DNA from: Patescibacteria group bacterium | GTDB taxonomy: Bacteria; Patescibacteriota; Patescibacteriia; Buchananbacterales; GWA2-38-13 | Assembly (NCBI GenBank): GCA_028712155.1 | Contig: JAQTQO010000015.1 | Coordinates: 1 to 35,394 of the forward strand | DNA length: 35,394 nt | Reading direction: 5' to 3' | Shown here: positions 18,901 through 26,473 of the stretch, in pieces | Layout of the letters: the number at the start of each line of letters is the position of its first letter | Position numbering within the stretch: position 1 is the first letter of the stretch | Position numbers and translations under genes: made by a program | Notes under the pieces: model-generated | Told to the model about the DNA's origin: nothing | Database searches by the model: none | What the model saw: the letters and a program-made list of their open reading frames with translations, nothing else

Positions 18901-19185
18901 CTCCGGCGCGTACGGACCGCCTTTCAATTCGATGATCCAGTCCTTCAGTCCCGCCTCGCCGCCGTCGCGCACCCCGTTGCCGTTCGCATCGTTGAATTTC
19001 ACACCCTCAATGGTCACGTACTGGCAGGGGTCAATGCGCGCGATGACGTTGATGACGTGCGCCTCATAGGCGGTATAGATCGGCAGCTGCCCCAGCACGA
19101 CGGACACAGCCACCACCACCGCGCTCATGCGTTTGAGTGCGTTCAGCGTGCGCTTCTTCAAAATTGTCTTCCGTCGTTTGGTCAT
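15931..19185 (-). CDS. Large secreted multidomain protein: SipW-substrate-like N-terminus, SdrD-B/CNA-B-like repeats, dockerin-like Ca loop, LDFE domain, DUF4215 repeats, GYFKNN domain, lamin-tail domain
   Basis: Start MTKRRKTILKK at 19185 preferred over the track start at 19287. YTAYEAHVINVIARID; GVKFNDANGNGVRDGGEAGLKDWIIEL and GYKWHDINHDGTWQQPAEPPIAGW (SdrD-B-like); DFNGDGSLALASGDLTAFQNWLA; NEIMANPTGSDGAPMPAGEWVELFNLSTRPISLEGWALYD (LTD). Confidence 0.85.
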   Translation of the reverse strand: MTKRRKTILKKRTLNALKRMSAVVVAVSVVLGQLPIYTAYEAHVINVIARIDPCQYVTIEGVKFNDANGNGVRDGGEAGLKDWIIELKGGPYAPEYDYNGNVKNDSNDYGILEDVIVDGATCPLGTICDFNGDGSLALASGDLTAFQNWLAARDFGNQMTDENGHYIFPTQLKFGDYIVTEVTQTGWTATTPVSVALTTDECTEVVNFGNKRNEILKGGLSGYKWHDINHDGTWQQPAEPPIAGWLMALTGDSSGLATTDATGYYAFTNLNAGSYTVTEETRSGWLGSTPTSTTVTLAQGETKTGVNFGNYQTGVCQNAITLDFENDASGNPMLKGQFIDTEYSLWGILVSAHNYNAAHPQKAIIFDSAHPSGGINGDKIVDVDLGTPNLQFGGPGNSENGDGKEPSNNTPLHNLLIIPDNAVDTTPADGYVDDPNDEPAGGSIRFVFNEPMTFSSVKYIDLDHGSNSAVVGYSDATGTAQVFSIPVPAKNGNSVQKISGDQTTKIRMLKLRGYDSFGIDEVVLCPPLPYCGDGKVNLENEQCDDGNLVNGDGCDNDCTVSSQCGNGRIEKDEVCDDGNLVNGDGCENDCKPTTFCGDGAVQTPNSYGQNEQCDDGARNGTLESTCTKLCQPQQNQCEAKSQGYFKNNDGCNNGTGTSIWATQVNTLSDGLSDVFATTNGNAMCVQLAVNCTTSTSNDVDKARCDAKKFTLADEMNAVSSHLRTDALVAGGYDGNTAFTLIGISATTTIQHALTIMEQVIADPGSTKTQLADVQYIAARIYTFYEKENTDPFECVLPGMGNGIVEPGEQCDDGNLAPWDGCSPTGTSEVVLNEIMANPTGSDGAPMPAGEWVELFNLSTRPISLEGWALYDKSNSNVLPITATSTTVATTTIAAGGRLVVYRNGNTKFEMTNSGDRVRLYNAQISVGGDLLDAFEWTTAKPEGNSYARVPDGTGSWVDPCPTLGEENVDVMCDGTPADEAVIAPELIAASAAEEPPQAEDIPPDAATLTDEQWAALFPEEDPVVPADSTIDSPSSSKTEEQVTDPTVVIQPTTGSGGDTPPPPPDTTNPEVTPTSTDGLLTPTT

Positions 19186-19186
19186 T

Positions 19187-19738
19187 TCAATGGGATAATT
19201 TTTTTGCCACTCCGATGCTGATGAACCCGAGTCTCGGGATCCGCACCGGTTTGCCGCTGCCCCAGGTGAGCGCCCGGCCCACCACATCGGTAATCTTGAT
19301 CGGCTTATCGGACACGTTATTGGCGTCGCCCTGGGTGGTCAGCATGCCTTTCGCCGGATCGATCTCGATGATGCGGTGGATGGTATAACCGCGCTCATTC
19401 TCATACACCACGATATCGCCCACCTTCAGTTCGTCCGGCTTGACCCCCTGGACGAAGATGAGGTCCCCCACCTTGAGCACCGGCCACATGGAACCGGAGG
19501 TGATCGCCGCCATCGGGGTGTTGGTGTGCAGCGCCTTGCTCAACGCTATCGGCATGCCCCAGATGAGCACCGCCACGATCACCACGTAGATGACCAGCCC
19601 GCGCAGCACCCGGAGCGGCCGGTACCACCACTTCCGCTTCGAAATCTTTGGCACCACCGTTCCCCGCTCGATCGCGGCCGTTTTCGACGACGGGCCCGCC
19701 GCCGGCGGCGTCTCTTTTGTTTTTTGTTCGTCTGACAT
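19187..19738 (-). CDS. Signal peptidase I, ER/archaeal (S26B) SipW-like type with Ser/His dyad
   Basis: ITSGSMWPVLKVGDLIFVQGV (catalytic Ser), GDIVVYENERGYTIHRIIEID (His in place of Lys), LTTQGDANNVSD. Stop overlaps tightly with the downstream start (TGA-A-ATG). Confidence 0.9.
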   Translation of the reverse strand: MSDEQKTKETPPAAGPSSKTAAIERGTVVPKISKRKWWYRPLRVLRGLVIYVVIVAVLIWGMPIALSKALHTNTPMAAITSGSMWPVLKVGDLIFVQGVKPDELKVGDIVVYENERGYTIHRIIEIDPAKGMLTTQGDANNVSDKPIKITDVVGRALTWGSGKPVRIPRLGFISIGVAKKLSH

Positions 19739-19820
19739 TGCAAAGTGCGGTATCAGGTATCCGGTAGTCAGTATTTAGCTGTTATCATTTACCACCCGAT
19801 CCCCAAATATTTGATACTCA

Positions 19821-20375
19821 TTAGAACAACTTCGGCATCTTGAAGATGTACACCGTCCCCCCGTACTTCTGGATCGGCGCCGACACGGGAACTTGTACGC
19901 TGAACTCCACTTTCACTTCCTCACCCGGCTTCAGGGTAAACGACGTGCCCTTGTCGATCTTCATCATCTCGGCGATAGGGCCGGTTTTTACGATCCAGAT
20001 CTGCTTATTCATGCCGCCGGTATTCTTCAGGGTCACGTAGCGGTTGGCACCCGTGTCGCGGGACAGATCGCCGAAATCGAGCTTGGCTACGGGGTTGACG
20101 GCCACTTTGTCCTTACCCTCGATCACGTTCACCGTTGCCGCATACCGTTCCGCCGCCATCACCTGCACGCCGATAAACCACGCCACGGCCAGTACGATCA
20201 CCAGAATCACCGTATGCTTGGTCTTCCACTTTTTGCGTCCCGAGCCTTGCTTTGCCCCGTCGGATGACGGGGTCGAAGGACCGCCGTCCGTCCCTTGATT
20301 CTTAATACTCGATACTTGCTTCTCCGTCTGCGCGCCCGCTCCCGCTGTTGCGCCCGCTGGTTTCTGGTCTTCCAT
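19821..20375 (-). CDS. Membrane-anchored beta-sandwich protein, possible fibre anchor/accessory subunit
   Basis: 184 aa: cytoplasmic linker, TM (HTVILVIVLAVAWFIGVQVMA), then KLDFGDLSRDTGANRYVTLKNTGGMNKQIWI...FTLKPGEEVKVEFSVQVPVSAPIQKYGGTVYIF. Confidence 0.8.
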   Translation of the reverse strand: MEDQKPAGATAGAGAQTEKQVSSIKNQGTDGGPSTPSSDGAKQGSGRKKWKTKHTVILVIVLAVAWFIGVQVMAAERYAATVNVIEGKDKVAVNPVAKLDFGDLSRDTGANRYVTLKNTGGMNKQIWIVKTGPIAEMMKIDKGTSFTLKPGEEVKVEFSVQVPVSAPIQKYGGTVYIFKMPKLF

Positions 20376-20403
20376 ATATCAATGGGATTATCTTTATCTC
20401 TTA

Positions 20404-20412
20404 ATTATACCA
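20404..20412 (-). promoter_or_regulatory. Extended -10 promoter element (TGGTATAAT) upstream of the 19821..20375 gene
   Basis: Minus strand reads TTGGTATAATTAAG, about 29 nt before the ATG; TGnTATAAT match; no clear -35. Confidence 0.5.
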
Positions 20413-20439
20413 ATTTTCGTTTGGTTTGGCTTCCTATCC

Positions 20440-20466
20440 CCCAGCCCTTTCAGAGAAAAGGCTGGG
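20440..20466 (-). repeat. Intergenic hairpin CCCAGCC...GGGCTGGG
   Basis: Minus strand CCCAGCCTTTTCTCTGAAAGGGCTGGG, downstream of the 20487..21209 gene. Confidence 0.6.
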
Positions 20467-20486
20467 CGGATTGAAAGTCAATTTTA

Positions 20487-21209
20487 CTAGACGGGTTGGA
20501 GTTGGAGTTTGCTAATTTCGGTCGTTTCAATCCACAGGTCGCAACCAAAATTCTTGTGCTCGTTTTCAGCTGGTTGCACGTAGTTGGCCGGAACAACACC
20601 CTCCGGACCGTAGGTCTTCACGAAGGTATTCCAGTCCTGGGCGCACATACCGGCAAAGCACGGAACCTTGAGGTCAATGGTCCACGTATCTTCGCTGTCA
20701 TTGGCCTTTACCAGCACACCCGAGGCTTCCCATGCAGATGTGTCAGCCATTGTCCATCCGGTAATCGGGCCATGGAACGGCTTGACGCTTACATCGCCTA
20801 CACCGCCGTCGGAAGTCTTGGACAGGTAGGGGCAAAGTAGCAAGGCCTGGCGATAACCTTCCGGGCAAAGGAACTCACCTTGCGCATTCTCGCCGCTGAC
20901 CGGAACGTACTGCGGCTTTTCAGTCGTCGGCTCAATGATCTCACACTTCGGCTTCTGGCGGATGACGTACTCTACGACATCCACGCGATTCTGCGCGGCA
21001 AACGATTCGCTCAAGCCGATGGACAAGCTCTTATCAAGCTTTTCCTGCGGGAACACGGTGCCGTAATCAATGGCTTCCGGCCTCACGGACAGCGCGTTCT
21101 CGATTTTGGCTGTCACGTTGATGATGTGCGCTTCGAATGCCGCGAACATTGGAACCGTGGCGACAGCCAGGGCAATGGCGGAGGCGCCGATCGCAAGTTT
21201 CTTCAACAT
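20487..21209 (-). CDS. TasA/camelysin-like secreted subunit, minimal (module only)
   Basis: MLKKLAIGASAIALAVATVPMFAAFEAHIINVTAKIENALSVRPEAIDYGTVFPQEKLDKSLSIGLSESF, then the conserved Cys positions KPKC, FLCPEG, LLCPYLSK, VPCFAGMCAQDW, FGCDLWIE. Confidence 0.82.
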   Translation of the reverse strand: MLKKLAIGASAIALAVATVPMFAAFEAHIINVTAKIENALSVRPEAIDYGTVFPQEKLDKSLSIGLSESFAAQNRVDVVEYVIRQKPKCEIIEPTTEKPQYVPVSGENAQGEFLCPEGYRQALLLCPYLSKTSDGGVGDVSVKPFHGPITGWTMADTSAWEASGVLVKANDSEDTWTIDLKVPCFAGMCAQDWNTFVKTYGPEGVVPANYVQPAENEHKNFGCDLWIETTEISKLQLQPV

Positions 21210-21441
21210 AGTGTAATTCGAACAAACTTATTGATTTAGGTAATCGTTATGTCACCCTTGTGCTGACTTACCTCGTATCGGAAGGCTGCTTCCTCAACAG
21301 GTTTTTGCCTTTTCCGTCTCCCTCCGACGATAAGGCAAGTCACGCAAGGCATGCCGCATTCCCTCCGGCGTCTGCCGGAGAGTTCGACCTTTGGTGCGGA
21401 TGTAAGGTGCCAAACGTTTGGGAAAACTTTTCTTCCCATTC

Positions 21442-21465
21442 CCCGGCCCTTCGCGAAAGGCCGGG
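21442..21465 (-). repeat. Intergenic hairpin CCCGGCC...GGCCGGG
   Basis: Minus strand CCCGGCCTTTCGCGAAGGGCCGGG, downstream of the 21487..22692 gene. Confidence 0.6.
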
Positions 21466-21486
21466 TCAATGGACAGACAAGCCGGA

Positions 21487-22692
21487 TTACGGGTTCAGGA
21501 CGGTGCCTTCCGGCGTACCGCTGGTCAGGATGCGGGTGAATGCGACTTGGCCGAAGATGCCGAAGTCGGGCCACTCAACGCCGGTGGATTTCAGTTCAAC
21601 CGTCATCACACCCGAGACACTGACCGGAATGGCCACCGATGACCACTTCCAGACCTCGCTGACGATACTGCCGTCGTTGGCGTAGGACGCCACCAGGTTC
21701 CCGTTGATGTAGACCTCAAACGAATCGTCGGTTGCAATGCCGTCGAGGTTGCGCAGGTTCAGGTAACGTACACCCGCCGGGCCGGAGCTGATGGTGAAGG
21801 TTGCCGACCGCGTACCGTCGCCGTTTGCCTGTGACGCATACACGACGCGGCAGTTGCCGTCCTCACACGCACCGCCCCAGTTGCCGTTGTGGGTCGCCGG
21901 TTCGATCGGACCCCACGAGAGCAGGCTATGCCCGGATTCGCTGGTCGGATCGCCGATGTTGATCTCCTCGAACGGTTCCGAAGTCCGCGACACGCCGCTG
22001 ACTTCGATCCACAGGTCGCAGCCGAACAGCACGCTCTTGTTTGCCGCCGGCTGGACGTACGCGGCCGGGTCCGCCGTTTCGTTATTGGACTTCACGAACG
22101 TGGCCCAATCCTGGGCGCACTCGCCGGCAAAGCACGGCACGCGCAGATCGATGTTCCAGGTATCAGAGGTATCCTGTTCGGATTTCGCCAAACGGCCCTT
22201 CACTTCAGTCGTGAGCGTATCTCGCAATGTCCAATTCGTTACCGGGCCGTGGAACGCGTTGATGCCGCCGTCGTTATCCGGCACGCCATCGGCGGTAGTC
22301 TCGTGTTTGGAAAGGTACGGGCAGAGCACCGGCAGCTGGTGGTAGCCTTGCGGACAAACGAAAACGCCTTCCGCGCCATCGGTGACGGTTGCATATTCCG
22401 GCCCCTCAACACCCGGATCAATTTGGCATTTCGGCTTCTGACGGATCAGATAATCGACGTCATCCACGCGGCCTTCCTGCAAGAACGATCCCGAGAGCGA
22501 CACGTTCACTTGTTTGTCGATCGCTTCCTGCGGGAACACGGTGCCGAAATTGATCGGCGTGGTATCAACGGTCAGGGCGTTCTCGATCCGCGCGGTGACG
22601 TTGATGATGTGCGCTTCGAACGCCGCGAACATCGGGACGGATGCGACCGCCAACGCGATGGCCGAAGCGCCGAGCGCTAGTTTCTTCAACAT
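21487..22692 (-). CDS. TasA-like secreted subunit with C-terminal beta-sandwich/carbohydrate-binding-like domain
   Basis: Same N-module (MLKKLALGASAIALAVASVPMFAAFEAHIINVTARIENALTVDTTPINFGTVFPQE) plus ~160 aa SATFTISSGPAGVRYLNLRNLDGIATDDSFEVYINGNLVASY... Confidence 0.82.
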   Translation of the reverse strand: MLKKLALGASAIALAVASVPMFAAFEAHIINVTARIENALTVDTTPINFGTVFPQEAIDKQVNVSLSGSFLQEGRVDDVDYLIRQKPKCQIDPGVEGPEYATVTDGAEGVFVCPQGYHQLPVLCPYLSKHETTADGVPDNDGGINAFHGPVTNWTLRDTLTTEVKGRLAKSEQDTSDTWNIDLRVPCFAGECAQDWATFVKSNNETADPAAYVQPAANKSVLFGCDLWIEVSGVSRTSEPFEEINIGDPTSESGHSLLSWGPIEPATHNGNWGGACEDGNCRVVYASQANGDGTRSATFTISSGPAGVRYLNLRNLDGIATDDSFEVYINGNLVASYANDGSIVSEVWKWSSVAIPVSVSGVMTVELKSTGVEWPDFGIFGQVAFTRILTSGTPEGTVLNP

Positions 22693-22740
22693 ATCATTTT
22701 CTCATTGGTTATCATCGAGAAATTCTCGATTCCTCCCCAG

Positions 22741-22812
22741 TTGTCATTCCCGCGAAAGCGGGAATCCACACCTGGCTGTTGCTGGATTCCGGCTGGGACG
22801 CCGGAATGACAA
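22741..22812. repeat. REP/MITE-like palindromic element
   Basis: TTGTCATTCC-CGCGAAAGCGGGAAT...GGATTCCGGCTGGGACGCC-GGAATGACAA; 10-bp perfect terminal inverted repeats and two internal hairpins. Confidence 0.8.
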
Positions 22813-22903
22813 CAAGGACATTCGCAATCGTTCTCTGCATCCCTGCCTGACGGGCAGGTTCGACCTTTCATGCAGAAATTAAAATTCAGCTAAACTATGA
22901 CCA

Positions 22904-25027
22904 TTAATTGATCGTAAAGGTAATGTCGCCATCCATGACGGCCGTCCAGGTGCCAAACGAGCTCTGGTGGAACGATTCTTCGTTGAGCACCATCCCCAGC
23001 TGATACGTTCCGGCCGTGAATGTCGTGCCGCCGCAGCTGGAGCGCTCGATCTGTCCGGTGACGTTAGCGGCCGCGCACAACGGCAAGGTCGGATGTACCG
23101 GATCAAGCCCGGTGGCCAGTTGGGAGTTGTTCGACGTACCACAAGAACCGCCGCTGCACCACAGCACGTGGTAGCTGGAATCGGTGGTGACGGCCTTGGT
23201 CACACTGCCGCTCGCGTCCGCCGTCACAAATCCCCACACCAGGTAACCGGAAATGCAGTGGGTGCCGCCGTGGTAGACGGAATTCGCCAGGTAATCGGCG
23301 TCGCTGACGTTCGCGTTGGTCGTGTTGTCCCACCAGCGGCCCATGTACCCGAGCTTCTCGTTCAGCACATCGTCGCCGCCCGCATCCTGGCAGGTCGGCT
23401 TGCCGTTAAACTTCAGCTGGTAGGTCATCAAGGGCTTCAATCCGGTTGCTGTGAACGTGCCGGAAAGTTGTCCGCTCGCGGGCGTCTGGTAGGTGAACTG
23501 CGCCGAGGCCGTGCTGTAGTCGTGGACGTAGCCGTATTGTGATGCCGCCCCGATATTCAGCAGGGAAATCGTCGTTGGCGCCGCTACCGTTCTCTGATAC
23601 GTTACCAGATCGGCGTTCGTCGCATCGAAAAGGAATGTGGCGGGATTCCAGGTGGTGACGCTATGCGATGCAACGGTGTAGCTCGACGAAGGCACCAGCC
23701 ACACTTTTGCCTTGCCGGAAGCGAAATTCGCATCAGCCGAATCCGGCAGGCTCATCCCGATATCGGAATTGCCGGACAACGCGAGTGCGCCGCTGCCGTT
23801 AGTCGTCCCCTGCCCCAGCAACGCCCCCGGGTGATTGCCCGGCCAGCCGTCGCCGTAGTAGATCAAACTGTAACTTGTTCCCGCCGTCAAACCCTGTGCG
23901 GTAAACGAGTAATCAAACGTCGGACCGGATGGCTTGTAGGTAAGGCTGCCGGATGTGCCGTCAACAATCACGCTCCAATCCCCGCCCGTATCCTTATTTT
24001 CTAATGTCGCCGTAACCGGGCAAGCATTATTACCGGCGCAATCGCTGTCGCTGCAGTCAACGGCGCCGTCGCAATCATTGTCCAGGCCGTCGGTGCAGAC
24101 TTCCGTAGTCGGCGCACCCGCCGACACCGAGCAAACCGGCTCGCCAGACGGGTTTGACGCGTCGCACACGGTCACGCCGCTGGCGGCGCACTGGCCTTGG
24201 CCGGTGCCGCACGCCTCGCCCAGCGTCCAGCCTTCATCCGTTTGCCCGTCGCAGTCATTGTCCCGGCCGTCGCACACTTCTTCGGACGGCACGCAGGTCG
24301 CCGGCGGCGCTTCAAATCCCTTCACTTCGATCCACAGGTCGCAGCCGAACAATTCGTGCTCGCGTGCGGCCGGCTGAATGTAGAGGCTCGGCTCGATTTG
24401 CGGATTGCCGGATTCGCGGCGAACGAAATCATCCCAATCCTGCGCGCACGCGCCGGCAAAGCACGGTACCCGCAGATCAATGGTCCAGAGGTCGGAGGGA
24501 TCCTGGGTGGTCTTGTCCAAACGTCCCTTCACTTCCGTGGCCAGGGTTGCCGCCATGGTCCAGGGTTCCGGCATGCCGTGGAATGCGTTGAAACCGGCGT
24601 CGTCATTTTCATCCGCCGGGTCGGCGTCGTGTTTGGACAGGTACGGGCACAGCACCGGCAGCTGCGTAAAACCTTCCGGGCAAATGAATGCTCCGGCCTG
24701 ATTTTCCGTTGCCTGGGCGAATTCGCTATACGTCACGGGCTTGGATTCCGCCACCGCTTTGCCGCACTTGGGCTTCTGGCGAATGACGTAATTGGCGTAC
24801 TCCATCCGCTCGGCGCCCTGGAATGAATCGCTCAGTGCCACGGTCACCTGGCGGTCGAGCCGTTCCTGCGGAAATACCGTGCCGAACTCCATCGGCCGGG
24901 TATCCACCGTTAACGCGTTCTCGATCTTTGCCGTCACGTTGATGATGTGCGCCTCGAACGCGGCGAACATCGGGACCGTCGCTGCGGCCACGGCGACTGC
25001 GGATACACCGACCAAAAATTTTTTCAT
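22904..25027 (-). CDS. TasA-like secreted subunit with MopE-type metal-binding motifs and long beta-rich C-terminus
   Basis: Start MKKFLVGVSAVAVAAATVPMFAAFEAHIINVTAKIENAL at 25027. EEVCDGRDNDCDGQTDEGW and TEVCTDGLDNDCDGAVDCSDSDC match the DxDNDCDGxxD motif. Confidence 0.83.
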   Translation of the reverse strand: MKKFLVGVSAVAVAAATVPMFAAFEAHIINVTAKIENALTVDTRPMEFGTVFPQERLDRQVTVALSDSFQGAERMEYANYVIRQKPKCGKAVAESKPVTYSEFAQATENQAGAFICPEGFTQLPVLCPYLSKHDADPADENDDAGFNAFHGMPEPWTMAATLATEVKGRLDKTTQDPSDLWTIDLRVPCFAGACAQDWDDFVRRESGNPQIEPSLYIQPAAREHELFGCDLWIEVKGFEAPPATCVPSEEVCDGRDNDCDGQTDEGWTLGEACGTGQGQCAASGVTVCDASNPSGEPVCSVSAGAPTTEVCTDGLDNDCDGAVDCSDSDCAGNNACPVTATLENKDTGGDWSVIVDGTSGSLTYKPSGPTFDYSFTAQGLTAGTSYSLIYYGDGWPGNHPGALLGQGTTNGSGALALSGNSDIGMSLPDSADANFASGKAKVWLVPSSSYTVASHSVTTWNPATFLFDATNADLVTYQRTVAAPTTISLLNIGAASQYGYVHDYSTASAQFTYQTPASGQLSGTFTATGLKPLMTYQLKFNGKPTCQDAGGDDVLNEKLGYMGRWWDNTTNANVSDADYLANSVYHGGTHCISGYLVWGFVTADASGSVTKAVTTDSSYHVLWCSGGSCGTSNNSQLATGLDPVHPTLPLCAAANVTGQIERSSCGGTTFTAGTYQLGMVLNEESFHQSSFGTWTAVMDGDITFTIN

Positions 25028-25059
25028 ATCGCTTTGGGGGTTATCTTCCCTCCCCATTT

Positions 25060-25086
25060 CCCGGCCCTGCGTTGCGCAAGGCCGGG
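25060..25086 (-). repeat. Intergenic hairpin CCCGGCC...GGGCCGGG
   Basis: Minus strand CCCGGCCTTGCGCAACGCAGGGCCGGG between two TasA-like paralogues; flanks resemble the 21442 copy. Confidence 0.6.
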
Positions 25087-25110
25087 TCAACGGACAGGCA
25101 ATACAACAAT

Positions 25111-26409
25111 TTAGTTATTCGGGCACTCCGTCAATTGCTTCAGGATGTTATCGAGCGACGCGTAATCACTGGCCTGGTAGTAGTGGTCATCGCCGCTGGC
25201 AATGGTCTTCAAGTACGTCGGATTCACCTGGCTGCCAACGCCGACCACAAAGATTTGGATGCCGGCGGCTTTGGCCGCAGTGGCCGACGCCAACGCCACG
25301 GCGCGCGCGTTCGCGTCATCCGGCGGCTGGTTGGGCTGGCCATCGGTGATAATGACCATGTAATCCGGAATGGTCGGCCGGCCATTGGCGGCGATATCGC
25401 CGGCGGCAAGGTCGATGCCTTCCTTCAGGTTGGTCGTGCCGGAAGAAACCAGCGCATTGATCGCGGTGTGGACATCCGTTTCGTTACCCGTCAGCACCTG
25501 ATCAAGCGTTCCGGTATCGGCGAAACTCGACTCCCCGATATGGGTGCCGTCCGCGGACGGCGCGAGGGTCGTCACGAACGCATTGGCCGCGGTCTTGAGC
25601 AGCGTGATGTCGCTGCCGATGCTGCCGGAACGGTCGAGGACGAGTTCAAGGTCAATTTTACCCTTGCAGCCGAGTCCCGGGAGCGATACGCCGAACACTT
25701 CCACCCACAGGTCGCAGCCGAACAATTTGTGCTCGTTGTCCTTGGGCTGCACGTAGGCGTTCGGGTCAATGTTCGGGTTGCCGGATTCGGTGCGCACGAA
25801 CTGCGCCCAGTCCTGGGCGCACTCGCCCGCAAAGCACGGAACACGGAGGTCGATCTTCCACTGGTCGTCAACGTCCTGCTGGGACTTGGCCAGATGCCCG
25901 GTAACTTCCGTACCGAGCGTCGAGCTCAGGGTCCAGTCGGTTGTGCTGCCGTGAAACGCCGTGATACCCACGCTGTCGTTCTCCGACGCGGTTCCGTCCG
26001 GGGTCACCTCATGCTTGGAGAGGTATGGACAGAGTACCGGCAGTTGCACGTAACCCTCGGGGCAGATGAATTCGCCCTCGACGTTTTCGCCCGACGGCTT
26101 GAAGTCGCTGTATTCCACCGGATTCGTATCCGCGACAACCTTGCCGCACTTCGGCTTCTGCCGGATGGCATAGTCAATGTCGTCAACGCGCGTCGTGTCG
26201 CGGAACGACTGTGAAAGCGCCACCGTCACGAACTTGTCCAGCTTTTCCTGCGGGAACACGGTCCCGTACTGGATCGGCGTGGTATCCACGGTCAGGGCGT
26301 TCTCGATCTTCGCCGTCACGTTGATGATGTGCGCCTCGAACGCGGCGAACATTGGCACCGTGGCGACGGCCAACGCGACCGCGGACAGCCCGACGAGAAT
26401 TTTTCGCAT
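25111..26409 (-). CDS. TasA-like secreted subunit with C-terminal VWA domain
   Basis: MRKILVGLSAVALAVATVPMFAAFEAHIINVTAKIENALTVDTTPIQYGTVFPQEKLDK; VWA: IDLELVLDRSGSIGSDITLLKTAANAF, SSGTTNLKEGIDLA, YMVIITDGQPNQPP. Confidence 0.88.
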   Translation of the reverse strand: MRKILVGLSAVALAVATVPMFAAFEAHIINVTAKIENALTVDTTPIQYGTVFPQEKLDKFVTVALSQSFRDTTRVDDIDYAIRQKPKCGKVVADTNPVEYSDFKPSGENVEGEFICPEGYVQLPVLCPYLSKHEVTPDGTASENDSVGITAFHGSTTDWTLSSTLGTEVTGHLAKSQQDVDDQWKIDLRVPCFAGECAQDWAQFVRTESGNPNIDPNAYVQPKDNEHKLFGCDLWVEVFGVSLPGLGCKGKIDLELVLDRSGSIGSDITLLKTAANAFVTTLAPSADGTHIGESSFADTGTLDQVLTGNETDVHTAINALVSSGTTNLKEGIDLAAGDIAANGRPTIPDYMVIITDGQPNQPPDDANARAVALASATAAKAAGIQIFVVGVGSQVNPTYLKTIASGDDHYYQASDYASLDNILKQLTECPNN

Positions 26410-26473
26410 ACTCGGTTTGGTTAGGGATTAAACATTTTTCCACCAGTCTCTGCCAACTGTGTGGATGAATAAA

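Noticed and set aside
15931-19287. Upstream start at 19287 for the 1118-aa ORF
   Set aside because: It would overlap the signal peptidase by ~100 nt and precede a normal signal peptide; Met at 19185 is adjacent to the peptidase stop.
22904-25090. Upstream start at 25090
   Set aside because: The extra N-terminal 21 aa overlap the intergenic hairpin; Met at 25027 begins a signal peptide identical in style to the paralogues.
25072-26214. 380-aa + strand ORF
   Set aside because: Antisense shadow of the TasA-VWA gene; GC-rich codon bias keeps the opposite frame open.
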